64,000 nucleotides of DNA from Aquisalibacillus elongatus (lineage in GTDB: Bacteria; Bacillota; Bacilli; Bacillales; Alkalibacillaceae), in NCBI RefSeq assembly GCF_003843875.1, contig NZ_RKRF01000011.1:124001-188000 (forward strand), read 5' to 3'. The notes beneath the pieces are model-generated. The model worked only from the letters and a program-made list of their open reading frames with translations, did not search any database and had not been told where the DNA came from. The position numbers were made by a program, and so were the translations under genes. Shown in pieces: positions 34,436 to 45,506 of the stretch; the first letter of the stretch is position 1; every line of letters begins with the position of its first letter.

Positions 34436-35062
34436 TTGAGTGGACGATTTATTACGTTTGAAGGTGTGGAGGGAGCAGGTAAGACGACTGTTCTAAACTA
34501 TATTTACGAAGAACTTCATCGGCAGGGTTATGATGTCATACATACTCGTGAACCCGGAGGCATTGAAATTTCTGAGAAAATTCGCGAGGTTATATTAAAT
34601 CCTGAACATACGGCAATGGATGGTCGAACAGAAGCTTTGCTTTATGCTGCAGCGAGGAGACAGCATTTAGTGGAGCGGGTAATCCCGGCCTTAAATGAAG
34701 GGAAAATTGTTTTGTGTGACCGTTTTATTGACAGTAGTTTGGCTTACCAAGGGTATGCGCGCGGTTTGGGCATTGATGAAGTTTATCAAGTTAATGAATT
34801 TGCGATTGAAAATTGCATGCCAGATGTAACAGTATTATTTGAATTAGATCCAGAAGTCGGCTTAAGACGGATTGATGACCATAAAGGTCGCGAGCAAAAT
34901 CGATTGGATTTAGAGAACATCAATTTTCATAGAAAAGTAGCAGATGCTTATCAAATGCTTAAAAACAGGTTTCCAGATCGCATCCGAACAATCAGTGCTG
35001 AGAAGCCACAAGAAGATGTTCAACAGGAGTGCTTAGATTTAGTTCAATCATATTTATCGTAA
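34436..35062 (+). CDS. tmk: Thymidylate kinase
   Basis: 208 residues. P-loop [10 protein letters not shown], the DR motif [19 protein letters not shown], and lid region [11 protein letters not shown]. It phosphorylates dTMP to dTDP. The start is TTG 34436 with GAGGAG 9 bp upstream, right after yaaO. Confidence 0.95.
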   Translation: MSGRFITFEGVEGAGKTTVLNYIYEELHRQGYDVIHTREPGGIEISEKIREVILNPEHTAMDGRTEALLYAAARRQHLVERVIPALNEGKIVLCDRFIDSSLAYQGYARGLGIDEVYQVNEFAIENCMPDVTVLFELDPEVGLRRIDDHKGREQNRLDLENINFHRKVADAYQMLKNRFPDRIRTISAEKPQEDVQQECLDLVQSYLS

Positions 35063-35099
35063 TTTCCTGATTAAAATACTGCTAAATCTTCTGACAACT

Positions 35100-35108
35100 T
35101 GTTATAAT
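35100..35108 (+). promoter_or_regulatory. Extended -10 promoter of darA
   Basis: TGTTATAAT, an extended -10 element (TGN before TATAAT), 31 bp before the darA start. No clear -35. Confidence 0.55.
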
Positions 35109-35127
35109 AGTATTAAAGAACGTTTGA

Positions 35128-35469
<342 letters not shown>

Positions 35470-35497
35470 GATCTAACTAAAGCGAGGTGCACGGCAG

Positions 35498-35938
35498 ATG
35501 AAAATTAGTCAAGATTTAAAAACTCAAGTTGACCCAACCAAAACAAACGCACAATCGAATAACGGGAAAGCTAATTCTTTTCAACATGCCGTGAGCCAAG
35601 AAAAGCATAAGATGCAGGAAGCCCAGCTAAATAAGTTATTAAATAACTTACAGCTTCAAGGCGAAAAAGTAGCGCGTGTCCGGTCGTTTAAGGATTTGGC
35701 ACGCTATAAGAAAATGGTTCAACAGTTTGTGGACGAGGCTGTTCAATATGGACTTGACCTTGAGCAGTCTCGAAGTTGGAATTTAAATGGTGATCATAGA
35801 AAGCATATGCTTGTCAAACAAGTAGATGAGAAATTAATTCAACTGACGGACGATGTCTTAGATGAACAAAAGTCTTCTATTGATGTTCTAGGTGTAATCG
35901 GAGAAATCAAAGGTTTATTACTTAATTTAAAGGCTTAA
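35498..35938 (+). CDS. yaaR: YaaR family protein (DUF327)
   Basis: 146 residues, mostly helical, with a Lys/Asn/Gln-rich N-terminal 35 residues and the conserved core RVRSFKDLARYKKMVQQFVDEAVQYG. The function is unknown, though its position between darA and holB is conserved. GCGAGGTG lies upstream of ATG. Confidence 0.9.
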   Translation: MKISQDLKTQVDPTKTNAQSNNGKANSFQHAVSQEKHKMQEAQLNKLLNNLQLQGEKVARVRSFKDLARYKKMVQQFVDEAVQYGLDLEQSRSWNLNGDHRKHMLVKQVDEKLIQLTDDVLDEQKSSIDVLGVIGEIKGLLLNLKA

Positions 35939-35958
35939 TATAGATAGGGTGAACGAAG

Positions 35959-36951
35959 ATGACCTCGTGGACGGAGTTAAAACAATCCCAACCAGTCGCT
36001 GTAAAAATGTTAAACAATAGTATTACAAGACAACGAATCGCACACGCCTATTTATTTCATGGGCCACCTGGGACTGGCAAGCAAGAGGCCAGTCTTTTGT
36101 TTGCGAAACGTTATTTTTGTGAAGAGCTCCATGACACTTCGGCAGAGTCATGCAATGCGTGTCCTACGTGTAAACGAATTGAGTCTGGGAATCATCCAGA
36201 CCTTCATTGGATTGAACCGGAGGGGCAATCGATTAAAAAAGAACAAATTGAGTATTTGCAGAAAGAGTTCACGTATACAGGTCTTGAATCGAACAAAAAA
36301 GTTTATGTCGTTCGTGAAGCGGAAAAGATGACCATTAATGCAGCAAATCGACTTCTTAAGTTTTTAGAAGAGCCGAGCCGTGAGACGGTGGCTATTTTAA
36401 TAACGGAACATATTAGTCAAATGTTGGATACGATTGTATCAAGGTGTCAACGGATTCAGTTTCATACTTTATCGAACCAGAAATTATACGAGCAGCTGCT
36501 GAATCAAGGATTACCTGAATCGACTGCTAATATGTTTGCATCGATGAAATTAGACGTCCAACAATCTCTCGAATTAAACGAAGATGATTGGTTTGCCGAA
36601 GCACGAAAAATAGTGATACAATTAATGGATAAGGTCATGAATCCAAGTGAAGATGGATATCTTTATTTACATCAGATGTACTTAAAACATTTTCAGGGGC
36701 GAGAACAGCTAGATTTCGGGTTAGATTTGTTACTAATCTGGTTTCAAGATTTGGTGTCGCTCCATCTTGATAAAAATGAGTCCATTGTCTTAACGGATCA
36801 AATGGACCGATTGGAACAATTCCATTATGTCGTATCGTTGTCGGAAGCCAAGACACTTATTTATGAAATTTTAAACACAAAACGAAAACTAGCACAAAAC
36901 GTACATCCGACATTGGCAATGGAATACTTAATACTTCAGTTACAAAGGTGA
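35959..36951 (+). CDS. holB: DNA polymerase III delta' subunit
   Basis: 330 residues, clamp-loader subunit related to DnaX. The P-loop reads GPPGTGKQEAS, where Gln replaces the usual Ser/Thr, consistent with delta' proteins not hydrolysing ATP. A zinc cluster CNACPTC, and the arginine-finger segment IVSRCQRIQF, follow. Its stop overlaps the ribosome-binding region of ricT. Confidence 0.95.
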   Translation: MTSWTELKQSQPVAVKMLNNSITRQRIAHAYLFHGPPGTGKQEASLLFAKRYFCEELHDTSAESCNACPTCKRIESGNHPDLHWIEPEGQSIKKEQIEYLQKEFTYTGLESNKKVYVVREAEKMTINAANRLLKFLEEPSRETVAILITEHISQMLDTIVSRCQRIQFHTLSNQKLYEQLLNQGLPESTANMFASMKLDVQQSLELNEDDWFAEARKIVIQLMDKVMNPSEDGYLYLHQMYLKHFQGREQLDFGLDLLLIWFQDLVSLHLDKNESIVLTDQMDRLEQFHYVVSLSEAKTLIYEILNTKRKLAQNVHPTLAMEYLILQLQR

Positions 36952-36961
36952 GGTGAACGTT

Positions 36962-37789
36962 TTGGTAGAAATTATTGGTGTCCGCTTTAAACAAGCGGGT
37001 AAAATATATTACTTTGATCCAGGAGATACTAAGATGACAACTGAAGACTATGTCATTGTGGAAACAGTCCGTGGCATTGAGTTCGGCAAAGTTGTCATTG
37101 CCAATAAGCAGGTGGATGAAGAAGATGTCGTTCTTCCGCTTAAGAAAGTTATTCGTCTAGCAGATGAAAAAGATAAGCTTACGGTAACGGAAAATAAAGA
37201 GAAAACAGAAGAAGCTTATCGTGTTTGCGTGGAGAAGATTAAAGAACATGATCTTGATATGAATTTAGTTGAAGCTGAATTCACGTTTGATCGAAATAAA
37301 ATCATTTTCTATTTCACGGCAGATGGTCGAGTCGATTTCCGTGATTTAGTAAAAGATTTAGCTGCGATATTTAAAACACGTATAGAGCTTAGACAAATTG
37401 GAGTTCGAGACGAAGCGAAAATGTTAGGCGGTATTGGTCCTTGTGGTCGTATGTTATGCTGCTCGACTTTCCTAGGCGATTTTGAACCTGTTTCAATTAA
37501 AATGGCAAAGGATCAAAATTTATCCTTAAACCCAGCGAAGATCTCAGGTCTTTGTGGTCGCTTAATGTATTGCCTTAAATATGAGAATGATATGTATGAA
37601 GATGCAAAACGTGAACTACCAGACATCGGTGATACTGTGACGACTTCTAGTGGCAAAGGTAAAGTGGTAGGACTTAATATGTTAGAGAAATTAGTTCAAA
37701 TTGAATTAGAAGAGCCTGAACGTGTTGTGGAATACACATTAGATGAGCTTATTGATGAAGGAGCCATTTCCGTGCCAGCCACAGAATAA
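36962..37789 (+). CDS. ricT: RicT (YaaT), PSP1 domain protein of the Y-complex
   Basis: 275 residues. The conserved core includes [16 protein letters not shown], the PSP1 domain, and Cys-rich segments [16 protein letters not shown] and [15 protein letters not shown] that help hold iron-sulfur clusters with RicA and RicF. The complex assists RNase Y in mRNA processing and supports sporulation and competence. TTG 36962 fits best: AGGTGAGGTG is 6 bp upstream and MVEIIGVRF matches the family start. GTG 36953 is the alternative. Confidence 0.93.
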   Translation: MVEIIGVRFKQAGKIYYFDPGDTKMTTEDYVIVETVRGIEFGKVVIANKQVDEEDVVLPLKKVIRLADEKDKLTVTENKEKTEEAYRVCVEKIKEHDLDMNLVEAEFTFDRNKIIFYFTADGRVDFRDLVKDLAAIFKTRIELRQIGVRDEAKMLGGIGPCGRMLCCSTFLGDFEPVSIKMAKDQNLSLNPAKISGLCGRLMYCLKYENDMYEDAKRELPDIGDTVTTSSGKGKVVGLNMLEKLVQIELEEPERVVEYTLDELIDEGAISVPATE

Positions 37790-37802
37790 CGAGGTGGATG
37801 AC

Positions 37803-38156
37803 GTGAATAAAAAAGAAATGTTAGAACGCTTTTCATATTTAGAAAAACGTTTTCAAGATCTCCAAGAAGATTTTGGGACGTTGAAAAAAGATTTAGTCCA
37901 ACTAGTTGAGGAAAATCATCAGTTAGCACATGAAAATCATCATTTACGTCAGCGGCTAGACAATTTAACTCCAGAAGAAAAGAAGCAAGAGATTAAAACG
38001 AATGATGATCAAAAAGGAGATGGCCAATCCTCAGTTGGAGAAGGTTATGATAACCTGGCACGTATATATGAAGAAGGCTTTCATATTTGCCATGTTTATT
38101 TTGGTACGCCGAGAGAAGAAGAAGATTGCATCTTTTGTTTAAAGTTTTTTGGATAA
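37803..38156 (+). CDS. yabA: Replication initiation control protein YabA
   Basis: 117 residues. N-terminal coiled coil (about 1-60, with the LENxHL-like repeats) and a C-terminal zinc site, HICHVYFG ... DCIFCLKFF (HxC, CxxC). YabA bridges DnaA and DnaN and restrains re-initiation. The GTG at 37803 is the start (GAGGTGG 5 bp upstream, [10 protein letters not shown]); a longer frame reaching back to 37743 overlaps ricT and lacks a site. Confidence 0.93.
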   Translation: MNKKEMLERFSYLEKRFQDLQEDFGTLKKDLVQLVEENHQLAHENHHLRQRLDNLTPEEKKQEIKTNDDQKGDGQSSVGEGYDNLARIYEEGFHICHVYFGTPREEEDCIFCLKFFG

Positions 38157-38167
38157 GAAAGAAAGGG

Positions 38168-38201
38168 GAAACGCACCGGGTTAACGGTGTGTTTCATTTT
38201 T
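38168..38201 (+). terminator. Hairpin between yabA and trmN6
   Basis: GAAACGCACCG and CGGTGTGTTTC pair (one G-T), then ATTTTTG. It would end or attenuate the upstream operon. Confidence 0.7.
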
Positions 38202-38232
38202 GTCTAAATTTAGTTTGAAAGGGAAAAAGATA

Positions 38233-39021
38233 ATGGTTCAGTTAAAAGATGATGAGCGTATTGATTATTTATTAGCGGATCATAAAAGGAGAATTATTCA
38301 AAGTCAGTCTGTGTTTTCCTTCTCGATCGATGCGGTATTACTGGCACATTTTACATATTTACCGATTAATCGTGGAAAAATCTTAGACTTATGCACCGGT
38401 AATGGCGTTATTCCTTTATTTTTATCGAAACAATCAAGAGTCCCGATGACCGGGGTTGAATTGCAAGAACGACTCTATGATATGGCTGTTCGCAATGTGA
38501 AGCTCAACCAATTAGAAGACCAAATTACAATGCTAAATGAAGATTTAATCGGACTTGCAAAGAAAATGGGGTATCACCGCTTTGATTTAGTAACGTGTAA
38601 TCCGCCATATTTTAAAACGATTGATTTAGACAAGCGAAATAATAATGAACACTTGGCTATCGCTAGGCACGAAATTTACTGTACGTTAGATGATGTTTTA
38701 AAGTCTTGTAGTGAGCTAGTGAAGTCAGGTGGCAAAGTATCCATCGTTCATCGACCAAACCGATTAGCGGAGATTTTTGAAGCGGCTAGAAAGTATAAGC
38801 TTGAACCGAAGCGGATGCAACTTGTCCATCCGAAAGAAGGACGTGAGGCGAATATTGTCTTAATCGAGTTTATCCGTGACGGAAGCCCAGAGATGAAAGT
38901 GTTGCCGCCGATTTATATACATGATGAGGATGGTAACTATACAGAGAAAGTCGCCAAGATCTTATATGGCGAAGAAGGGAGTCGTTTGCATGGTCCAAAT
39001 TCAAAAAAGTTTCGACTCTGA
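38233..39021 (+). CDS. tRNA1(Val) (adenine(37)-N6)-methyltransferase, YabB
   Basis: 262 residues. SAM-binding LDLCTGNGVIPLFLS and the N6-adenine catalytic motif CNPPYF identify the family; a DDERIDYLL start is typical. ATG 38233 follows GAAAGGG and gives MVQLKDDERID, matching B. subtilis YabB; the upstream TTG lies in the terminator tail. The rsmI start lies 32 bp inside its 3' end, and the usual GIY-YIG gene (yazA) between them is missing. Confidence 0.9.
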   Translation: MVQLKDDERIDYLLADHKRRIIQSQSVFSFSIDAVLLAHFTYLPINRGKILDLCTGNGVIPLFLSKQSRVPMTGVELQERLYDMAVRNVKLNQLEDQITMLNEDLIGLAKKMGYHRFDLVTCNPPYFKTIDLDKRNNNEHLAIARHEIYCTLDDVLKSCSELVKSGGKVSIVHRPNRLAEIFEAARKYKLEPKRMQLVHPKEGREANIVLIEFIRDGSPEMKVLPPIYIHDEDGNYTEKVAKILYGEEGSRLHGPNSKKFRL

Positions 39022-39865
39022 TGAGCCTAAGTTATATATCGTACCTACACCTATTGGCAACTTAGATGATATGACGTTTAGAGCCGTTAAGACGTTAGAA
39101 TTGGTCGACCTAGTCGCGTGTGAGGATACTCGGCAAACGAAAAAGTTACTTCAGCATTTTCACATCGAAAAGCCGTTAGTAAGCTATCATGAACATAACA
39201 AGTACCAACGAGAAGAATCGTTGATTGAAAACTTAAAAGAAGGAAAATCCGTCGCATTAGTCAGCGATGCGGGCATGCCAATTGTATCAGACCCTGGTTA
39301 CGAGCTCGTTAGACGGACAAGAGAAGAAGGAATCGATGTTACCGTACTACCAGGGGCGAATGCAGCTTTAACCGCTTTAGTCGGTTCAGGCCTTCCATCT
39401 GAAACGTTTACGTTTTATGGGTTTTTACCTCGGAAGAAAAAAGACATGATTGCAGAATTAGAGAAACTAGGTCACGTTGATCACACATTAATTTTTTATG
39501 AATCGCCACACCGGATTAAACAAACCTTAGAAAATTTACATCAAGTATATTCGAAAGAGCGAATGGTAACGCTAGCTAGAGAGTTGACGAAGAAGTTTGA
39601 GGAATATATATACGGAACATTAGATGAAGTTTATGCGTACATGCAATCGAATGAAGCGGAATTGCGAGGGGAGTTCTGCATCATTGTAGAAGGTATGAAA
39701 GAGTTTGAGAATGAAGAAAGTGCTTGGTGGCATGATTTAACGTTACATGAGCATGTCCAGCATTACTTAGATCAAGGTCAGTCAACGAAAGATGCCATTA
39801 AAATGGTTGCAAAAGAACGTGGGGAGTCTAAGAATGATCTATATCAACGTTTTCACCAAAAATAA
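38990..39865 (+). CDS. rsmI: 16S rRNA (cytidine(1402)-2'-O)-methyltransferase
   Basis: 291 residues. Tetrapyrrole-methylase fold with YIVPTPIGNLDDMT, ACEDTRQTKKLL, SDAGMPIVSDPGYELV and LPGANAALTALVGSGLP, all RsmI signatures. It modifies C1402 in the ribosomal P site together with RsmH. ATG 38990 has GAAGGGAG 8 bp upstream; in-frame ATGs further up lie deep in trmN6. A bidirectional terminator follows. Confidence 0.94.
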   Translation: MVQIQKSFDSDEPKLYIVPTPIGNLDDMTFRAVKTLELVDLVACEDTRQTKKLLQHFHIEKPLVSYHEHNKYQREESLIENLKEGKSVALVSDAGMPIVSDPGYELVRRTREEGIDVTVLPGANAALTALVGSGLPSETFTFYGFLPRKKKDMIAELEKLGHVDHTLIFYESPHRIKQTLENLHQVYSKERMVTLARELTKKFEEYIYGTLDEVYAYMQSNEAELRGEFCIIVEGMKEFENEESAWWHDLTLHEHVQHYLDQGQSTKDAIKMVAKERGESKNDLYQRFHQK

Positions 39866-39867
39866 AA

Positions 39868-39892
39868 AGGTTACAGCCTAAAGCTGTAACCT
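39868..39892. terminator. Bidirectional terminator between rsmI and abrB
   Basis: AGGTTACAGC and GCTGTAACCT perfect stem. The minus-strand side has a long T run (TTTTTATTTTT), so it mainly serves abrB. Confidence 0.88.
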
Positions 39893-39903
39893 GGTTTAAT
39901 CAT

Positions 39904-40182
39904 TTATAAGTTGAATTTCTTTTGTATTTCTTCAACTAATTGTTGTGCGCCTTCCTTACTTAAAACAATATTGCCTTCACCTACAGGTTCGTTATTATCA
40001 GAAATTTCACCTGTAATGTCGCATGCCATGTAAGGCTTGTACTTTTTGAGGACAATTTTGTCGTCATCAACATAGATTTCTAGGGAATCTTTGACGTTAA
40101 TATCTAGTGTACGACGTAATTCAATCGGAATAACGACTCTCCCCAGTTCGTCTACCTTTCTTACAATGCCAGTAGATTTCAT
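39904..40182 (-). CDS. abrB: Transition-state regulator AbrB
   Basis: 92 residues. N-terminal swapped-hairpin DNA-binding domain MKSTGIVRKVDELGRVVIPIELRRTL is almost identical to B. subtilis AbrB; the C-terminal multimerisation half (EGAQQLVEEIQKKF) is retained, with the Cys in MACDITGE. It represses post-exponential genes in growth. On the minus strand TTGACT-N17-TAATCT (plus coordinates 40228-40256) is its promoter. Confidence 0.96.
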   Translation of the reverse strand: MKSTGIVRKVDELGRVVIPIELRRTLDINVKDSLEIYVDDDKIVLKKYKPYMACDITGEISDNNEPVGEGNIVLSKEGAQQLVEEIQKKFNL

Positions 40183-40227
40183 CTTTTTCTCTCCTCTCGA
40201 TCATAGTTTCGCTATCTTTTCGATGAT

Positions 40228-40256
40228 AGATTACCATTGTTTAATTTGGAAGTCAA
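40228..40256 (-). promoter_or_regulatory. Promoter of abrB
   Basis: Read on the minus strand: TTGACT (40256-40251), 17-bp spacer, TAATCT (40233-40228). Confidence 0.65.
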
Positions 40257-40424
40257 TCAAAAAAATTCCATTACTGTCAAGTATCTATATCTGTTTTTAA
40301 AAGCAGCAACAGTTGAATTTTTTCTTTGTTATGGAAATAATAAAATGAAATAGTTACAATAGTATCTAGCATCTATACAATAGTTTACCAAATATCTGAA
40401 AAATAAAAAATAAATACATACTAA

Positions 40425-42407
<1,983 letters not shown>

Positions 42408-42416
42408 ACATTAAAC

Positions 42417-42446
42417 AGGGGGCGGATTTATTCGTCCCTTTTTATT
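42417..42446 (+). terminator. Terminator of metG
   Basis: GGGGCG and CGTCCC pair around GATTTATT, followed by a T-rich tail (TTTTTATT). Confidence 0.75.
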
Positions 42447-42500
42447 CAGAAAACCTGCTGAAAAACCTGTAGATACTCAAAGGATATAGGAGTGAACATA

Positions 42501-43268
42501 ATGTTATTTGATACACACGTCCATTTAAATGCAGATCAATTTATGGAGGACCGAGACGAAGTTATTCAACGTGCGCTTGATACAGGCGTAACTCAAATGG
42601 TTGTCGTTGGCTTTGACCGTAAAACGATTCCGCTTGCGCTTGAAATTGCAGAGCAATATGATTTTATTTATGCCGCTGTTGGCTGGCACCCGGTAGACGC
42701 GATTGATATGACCGATGAGGACTTAGATTGGATTGAAGAGTTAAGCGACCATCCAAAAGTAGTTGCTATTGGTGAGATGGGCCTGGACTATCACTGGGAT
42801 AAATCACCCCATGATGTTCAAAAAGAAGTCTTTCGTAAACAAATTCAACTAGCTAAAAAAGTAAATATGCCGATCATTATTCACAATCGAGAAGCAACGG
42901 AAGACATTGTCCAAATTTTAAAAGAAGAACATGCAGAGGAATGTGGCGGCATCATGCATTGTTATAATGATGTTGTAGATTATGCGAAGGAGTGTTTAGA
43001 CCTCGGTTTTTACATCTCCTTAGGTGGACCTGTGACGTTTAAAAATGCCAAAGATCCTAAAGTCGTTGCTGAAGAAGTACCTTTAGATCGACTGTTAATT
43101 GAGACGGATTGTCCATTTTTAGCCCCTCACCCAAATCGAGGAAAACGCAACGAACCAGCATATGTCAAATTAGTAGCTGAAAAAATTGCTGAGCTAAAAG
43201 GTATTTCTTTAGAGGAAGTGGCGAGTCATACGACTCAAAATGCTAAAAAAGTATTCTCAATTAGTTAG
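42501..43268 (+). CDS. yabD: TatD family metal-dependent DNase (YabD)
   Basis: 255 residues, TIM-barrel hydrolase. Metal ligands: DTHVHLN (HxH), GEMGLDYH, IIHNREA, MHCY, and ETDCPFLAPHPNRGKRNEP. It cleaves DNA 3'-5'. ATG 42501 is selected: AGGAGTG is 6 bp upstream, and MLFDTHVHLN is the usual start; GTG 42492 falls inside that site. Confidence 0.94.
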   Translation: MLFDTHVHLNADQFMEDRDEVIQRALDTGVTQMVVVGFDRKTIPLALEIAEQYDFIYAAVGWHPVDAIDMTDEDLDWIEELSDHPKVVAIGEMGLDYHWDKSPHDVQKEVFRKQIQLAKKVNMPIIIHNREATEDIVQILKEEHAEECGGIMHCYNDVVDYAKECLDLGFYISLGGPVTFKNAKDPKVVAEEVPLDRLLIETDCPFLAPHPNRGKRNEPAYVKLVAEKIAELKGISLEEVASHTTQNAKKVFSIS

Positions 43269-43289
43269 ATGTGGACATAAATATTTTTT

Positions 43290-43356
43290 ACACGCGTAGG
43301 TATAAAAGAGGCATCGTTTGACTACAATGCTGATACATACCTAACGCGTGTTTTTT
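43290..43356 (+). terminator. Terminator of tatD with internal hairpin
   Basis: ACACGCGTAGGTAT pairs with ATACCTAACGCGTGT (one bulged A), six Ts follow. The 33-nt loop contains GCAT/ATGC as a second small stem. Confidence 0.85.
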
Positions 43357-43439
43357 GTAATATTTTCTTAATATTCCGCCTTAAGCCTGATGTATCAAGG
43401 GATGTAGCTACAGAATCTATGAAAATAGTTGGGTATGAA

Positions 43440-43468
43440 TTGACTTTCAGGACAAACGTCCATATAAT
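43440..43468 (+). promoter_or_regulatory. Strong sigma-A promoter of yabE
   Basis: TTGACT (43440-43445), 17-bp spacer, perfect TATAAT (43463-43468). The spacer holds the small palindrome GGAC-AAAC-GTCC. Confidence 0.85.
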
Positions 43469-43494
43469 CAAAACCTAGATAAGGAGGCTTAATT

Positions 43495-44703
43495 ATGAGC
43501 GTCACAGGGGGTGCGAACCCAGTGAAGAAGCGGTTTGACATTAAAAAGACTCTATTAATCTTGTTAACTGCAGTCGTTTTAGTCGGCATAACGAGTTACA
43601 TAGCATACGAGACGATCACAGCAGAAGTTACAGTCGTACAAAACGGTGAAGAAGTTGAGAAAACAACAGCTGCTAATAATGTTAATGAGTTAATGGATGA
43701 GTTAGGAATAGATGTATCTAAACATGATGAATTGTCTGTCAGTCTTGAAGATGAATTGACAGATGGAATGGTCATTGAGTATAAAGAGGCACAAGAAGTC
43801 AATGTAGCAATTGACGATCAAGAAGAGACGTATTACACGACTCAAGAACAAGTAAAAGATTTTTTAGAAGAAGAGTCAATTGACTTATCAGACCATGACC
43901 AAGTGTCAGTAGATTTAAATGCTGAGATTAAAGACGGTTTAAAAATTGACATTGACCGAGCTTTTGAAGTCACCGTGAACGATGGCGGAGAAGAGCATAC
44001 AGCTATGGTCACGAACCAAAGTGTCGGTGAATTATTAAAGGATTTAAACATTGAACTGAGCGATCATGATCAAATCAATGCCGAATTAGATGACTCAGTT
44101 CAAAATCAAAGCTCTATAGATATAGTACGTGTAACAAAGGAAAAAGTTACAGAAGAAGTAGAAATACCTTATGAAACAGTTAGAGAAAATGATTCTGACT
44201 TGTTAAGAGGAAACCAGGAAGTCGTTAAGTCTGGTAAAGAAGGTAAAAAAGTTGAAACGTATGAAGTGACCAAGGAAAATGGCGAAGTTGTCTCAAGAGA
44301 GCTTGTCGATGAAGAAGTGGTTGAAGACAGTGTTAACCAAGTAGTCGCTGTTGGAACAAAAGCTCCAGTGACCTTAGTCGATTCTAAGGGTGAATGGATG
44401 AATTTCACTTCTACCAAGTATACAGCTTTCTGTGATGGTTGCACAGGAAGTACTGCTACGGGTGTCGATGTTTCTAACACGATTTATTATAATGGCATGC
44501 GCATTATAGCAGTTGACCCGAGTGTTATTCCTTTGGATTCAATCGTAGAAGTTAAAGTTGGTAATAATACTTTTAAAGCTATTGCTAAAGATACAGGTGG
44601 TGCCATTAAAGGTAAGAAGATTGATATATTAGTAGATTCCAAACAAGAAGCTTGGAATTGGGGTTACCGATCCGTCCAAGTAAGAATGCTTAAAGAAGGA
44701 TAA
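43495..44703 (+). CDS. yabE: YabE, DUF348-G5-3D cell wall protein
   Basis: 402 residues. One N-terminal membrane helix or uncleaved signal (about 18-40), three DUF348 repeats (about 45-225, each with the xxVNELMDELGID-type pattern), a G5 domain (about 225-300) that binds glycans, and a C-terminal 3D domain with the Asp-rich site (GVDVSN, KDTGGAIKGKKIDI). Related to Rpf/Sps wall-active proteins; probably a lytic transglycosylase-like enzyme active at the wall. AAGGAGG precedes ATG; terminator follows. Confidence 0.93.
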   Translation: MSVTGGANPVKKRFDIKKTLLILLTAVVLVGITSYIAYETITAEVTVVQNGEEVEKTTAANNVNELMDELGIDVSKHDELSVSLEDELTDGMVIEYKEAQEVNVAIDDQEETYYTTQEQVKDFLEEESIDLSDHDQVSVDLNAEIKDGLKIDIDRAFEVTVNDGGEEHTAMVTNQSVGELLKDLNIELSDHDQINAELDDSVQNQSSIDIVRVTKEKVTEEVEIPYETVRENDSDLLRGNQEVVKSGKEGKKVETYEVTKENGEVVSRELVDEEVVEDSVNQVVAVGTKAPVTLVDSKGEWMNFTSTKYTAFCDGCTGSTATGVDVSNTIYYNGMRIIAVDPSVIPLDSIVEVKVGNNTFKAIAKDTGGAIKGKKIDILVDSKQEAWNWGYRSVQVRMLKEG

Positions 44704-44710
44704 TTAAACT

Positions 44711-44752
44711 TTAAGGATAATCCTGCTATACTAAGGATTATCCTTAATTTTT
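44711..44752 (+). terminator. Terminator of yabE
   Basis: TTAAGGATAATCCT and AGGATTATCCTTAA form a 14-bp perfect stem with a 9-nt loop and a T run. Confidence 0.92.
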
Positions 44753-44766
44753 GTTTGTTAAAACCC

Positions 44767-44913
44767 GTTGTTGTATAGTGATTCGCTTTCGGTGGCGCTT
44801 TCCGCGGGCACGGCCTCAACTTCCCAAAGCTCACTGCCGTTTCGCTTTGCGTGATTTTCGGCTCGTGCTGTTCCCGCAGGAGTCGCCATCTTCGCTCATC
44901 ACTAAACAACAAC
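44767..44913. repeat. Palindromic repeat, copy B (147 bp)
   Basis: Terminal inverted repeats GTTGTTGTATAGTGAT and ATCACTAAACAACAAC (15 of 16 complementary). Same orientation as copy A. Inner arms 44808-44815 (GCACGGCC) and 44860-44868 (GGCTCGTGC) pair, and CAAAGC/GCTTTG closes the central hairpin. Lies between the yabE terminator and rnmV. Open frames over it on either strand are shadows. Confidence 0.92.
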
Positions 44914-44951
44914 TGAGCACTTTATTCTCACCTTATTAGGAGTATATAATA

Positions 44952-45506
44952 ATGAAAATTCAAGAAGTTATTGTAGTTGAGGGTCGTGATGATACGGCTC
45001 GGATTAAGCTTGCGGTTGAGGCTGATACAATTGAAACAAATGGTTCAGCGATTAATACATCCGTCTATAACCAAATTCGCCATGCCAAAGACAAACGTGG
45101 TGTCATTGTGTTTACCGACCCAGATTATCCTGGTGAGCGGTTGAGGCGTTTAATTGATGAGCATGTTCCAGGCTGCAAGCATGCTTTTTTGCCTAAACGA
45201 AAAGCGTTAGGTAAAAATGGTGTTGGAATTGAACATGCTTCTGTTCAAGATATTCGAGAAGCACTTCAACAGGTGTATCATCTTTCGGATGACTCTGAGC
45301 AGACGACTGACTGGCAACCTTTATTATTACATTATGGCCTGATCGGTGGTGCGAAGGCCAAGGATAGACGTGAGAAGCTAGGCGAACGTTTAAATATTGG
45401 TTATGCTAATGCTAAACAGCTATCGAAACGTCTACATATGTTTCAAATAGAGGAACAAACGTTTATTAATGCTATGGAGGAAATCTTAAAGGAGGAACCC
45501 AAGTGA
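44952..45506 (+). CDS. rnmV: Ribonuclease M5
   Basis: 184 residues. N-terminal Toprim domain ([11 protein letters not shown] with the Glu, and [13 protein letters not shown] with the DxD) and a C-terminal RNA-binding half. It makes the final cuts that mature 5S rRNA, with ribosomal protein L18. AGGAG is upstream of ATG. Its end overlaps the rsmA start (GTGA), giving translational coupling. No rRNA operon lies in the window. Confidence 0.95.
   Translation: MKIQEVIVVEGRDDTARIKLAVEADTIETNGSAINTSVYNQIRHAKDKRGVIVFTDPDYPGERLRRLIDEHVPGCKHAFLPKRKALGKNGVGIEHASVQDIREALQQVYHLSDDSEQTTDWQPLLLHYGLIGGAKAKDRREKLGERLNIGYANAKQLSKRLHMFQIEEQTFINAMEEILKEEPK

Noticed and set aside
35959-36100. Missing Ser/Thr in the HolB P-loop as a mutation
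   Set aside because: Delta' subunits commonly lack a working ATPase site, so GKQ is normal enough.
43357-43494. Possible ydaO-type (c-di-AMP) riboswitch before yabE
   Set aside because: The leader after the promoter is only about 20 nt, too short, and conserved riboswitch blocks are not visible.
44664-44939. Open frames on both strands over repeat copy B
   Set aside because: They are products of the GC-rich palindrome, are not shared in the other copies as conserved protein, and contain no domain.
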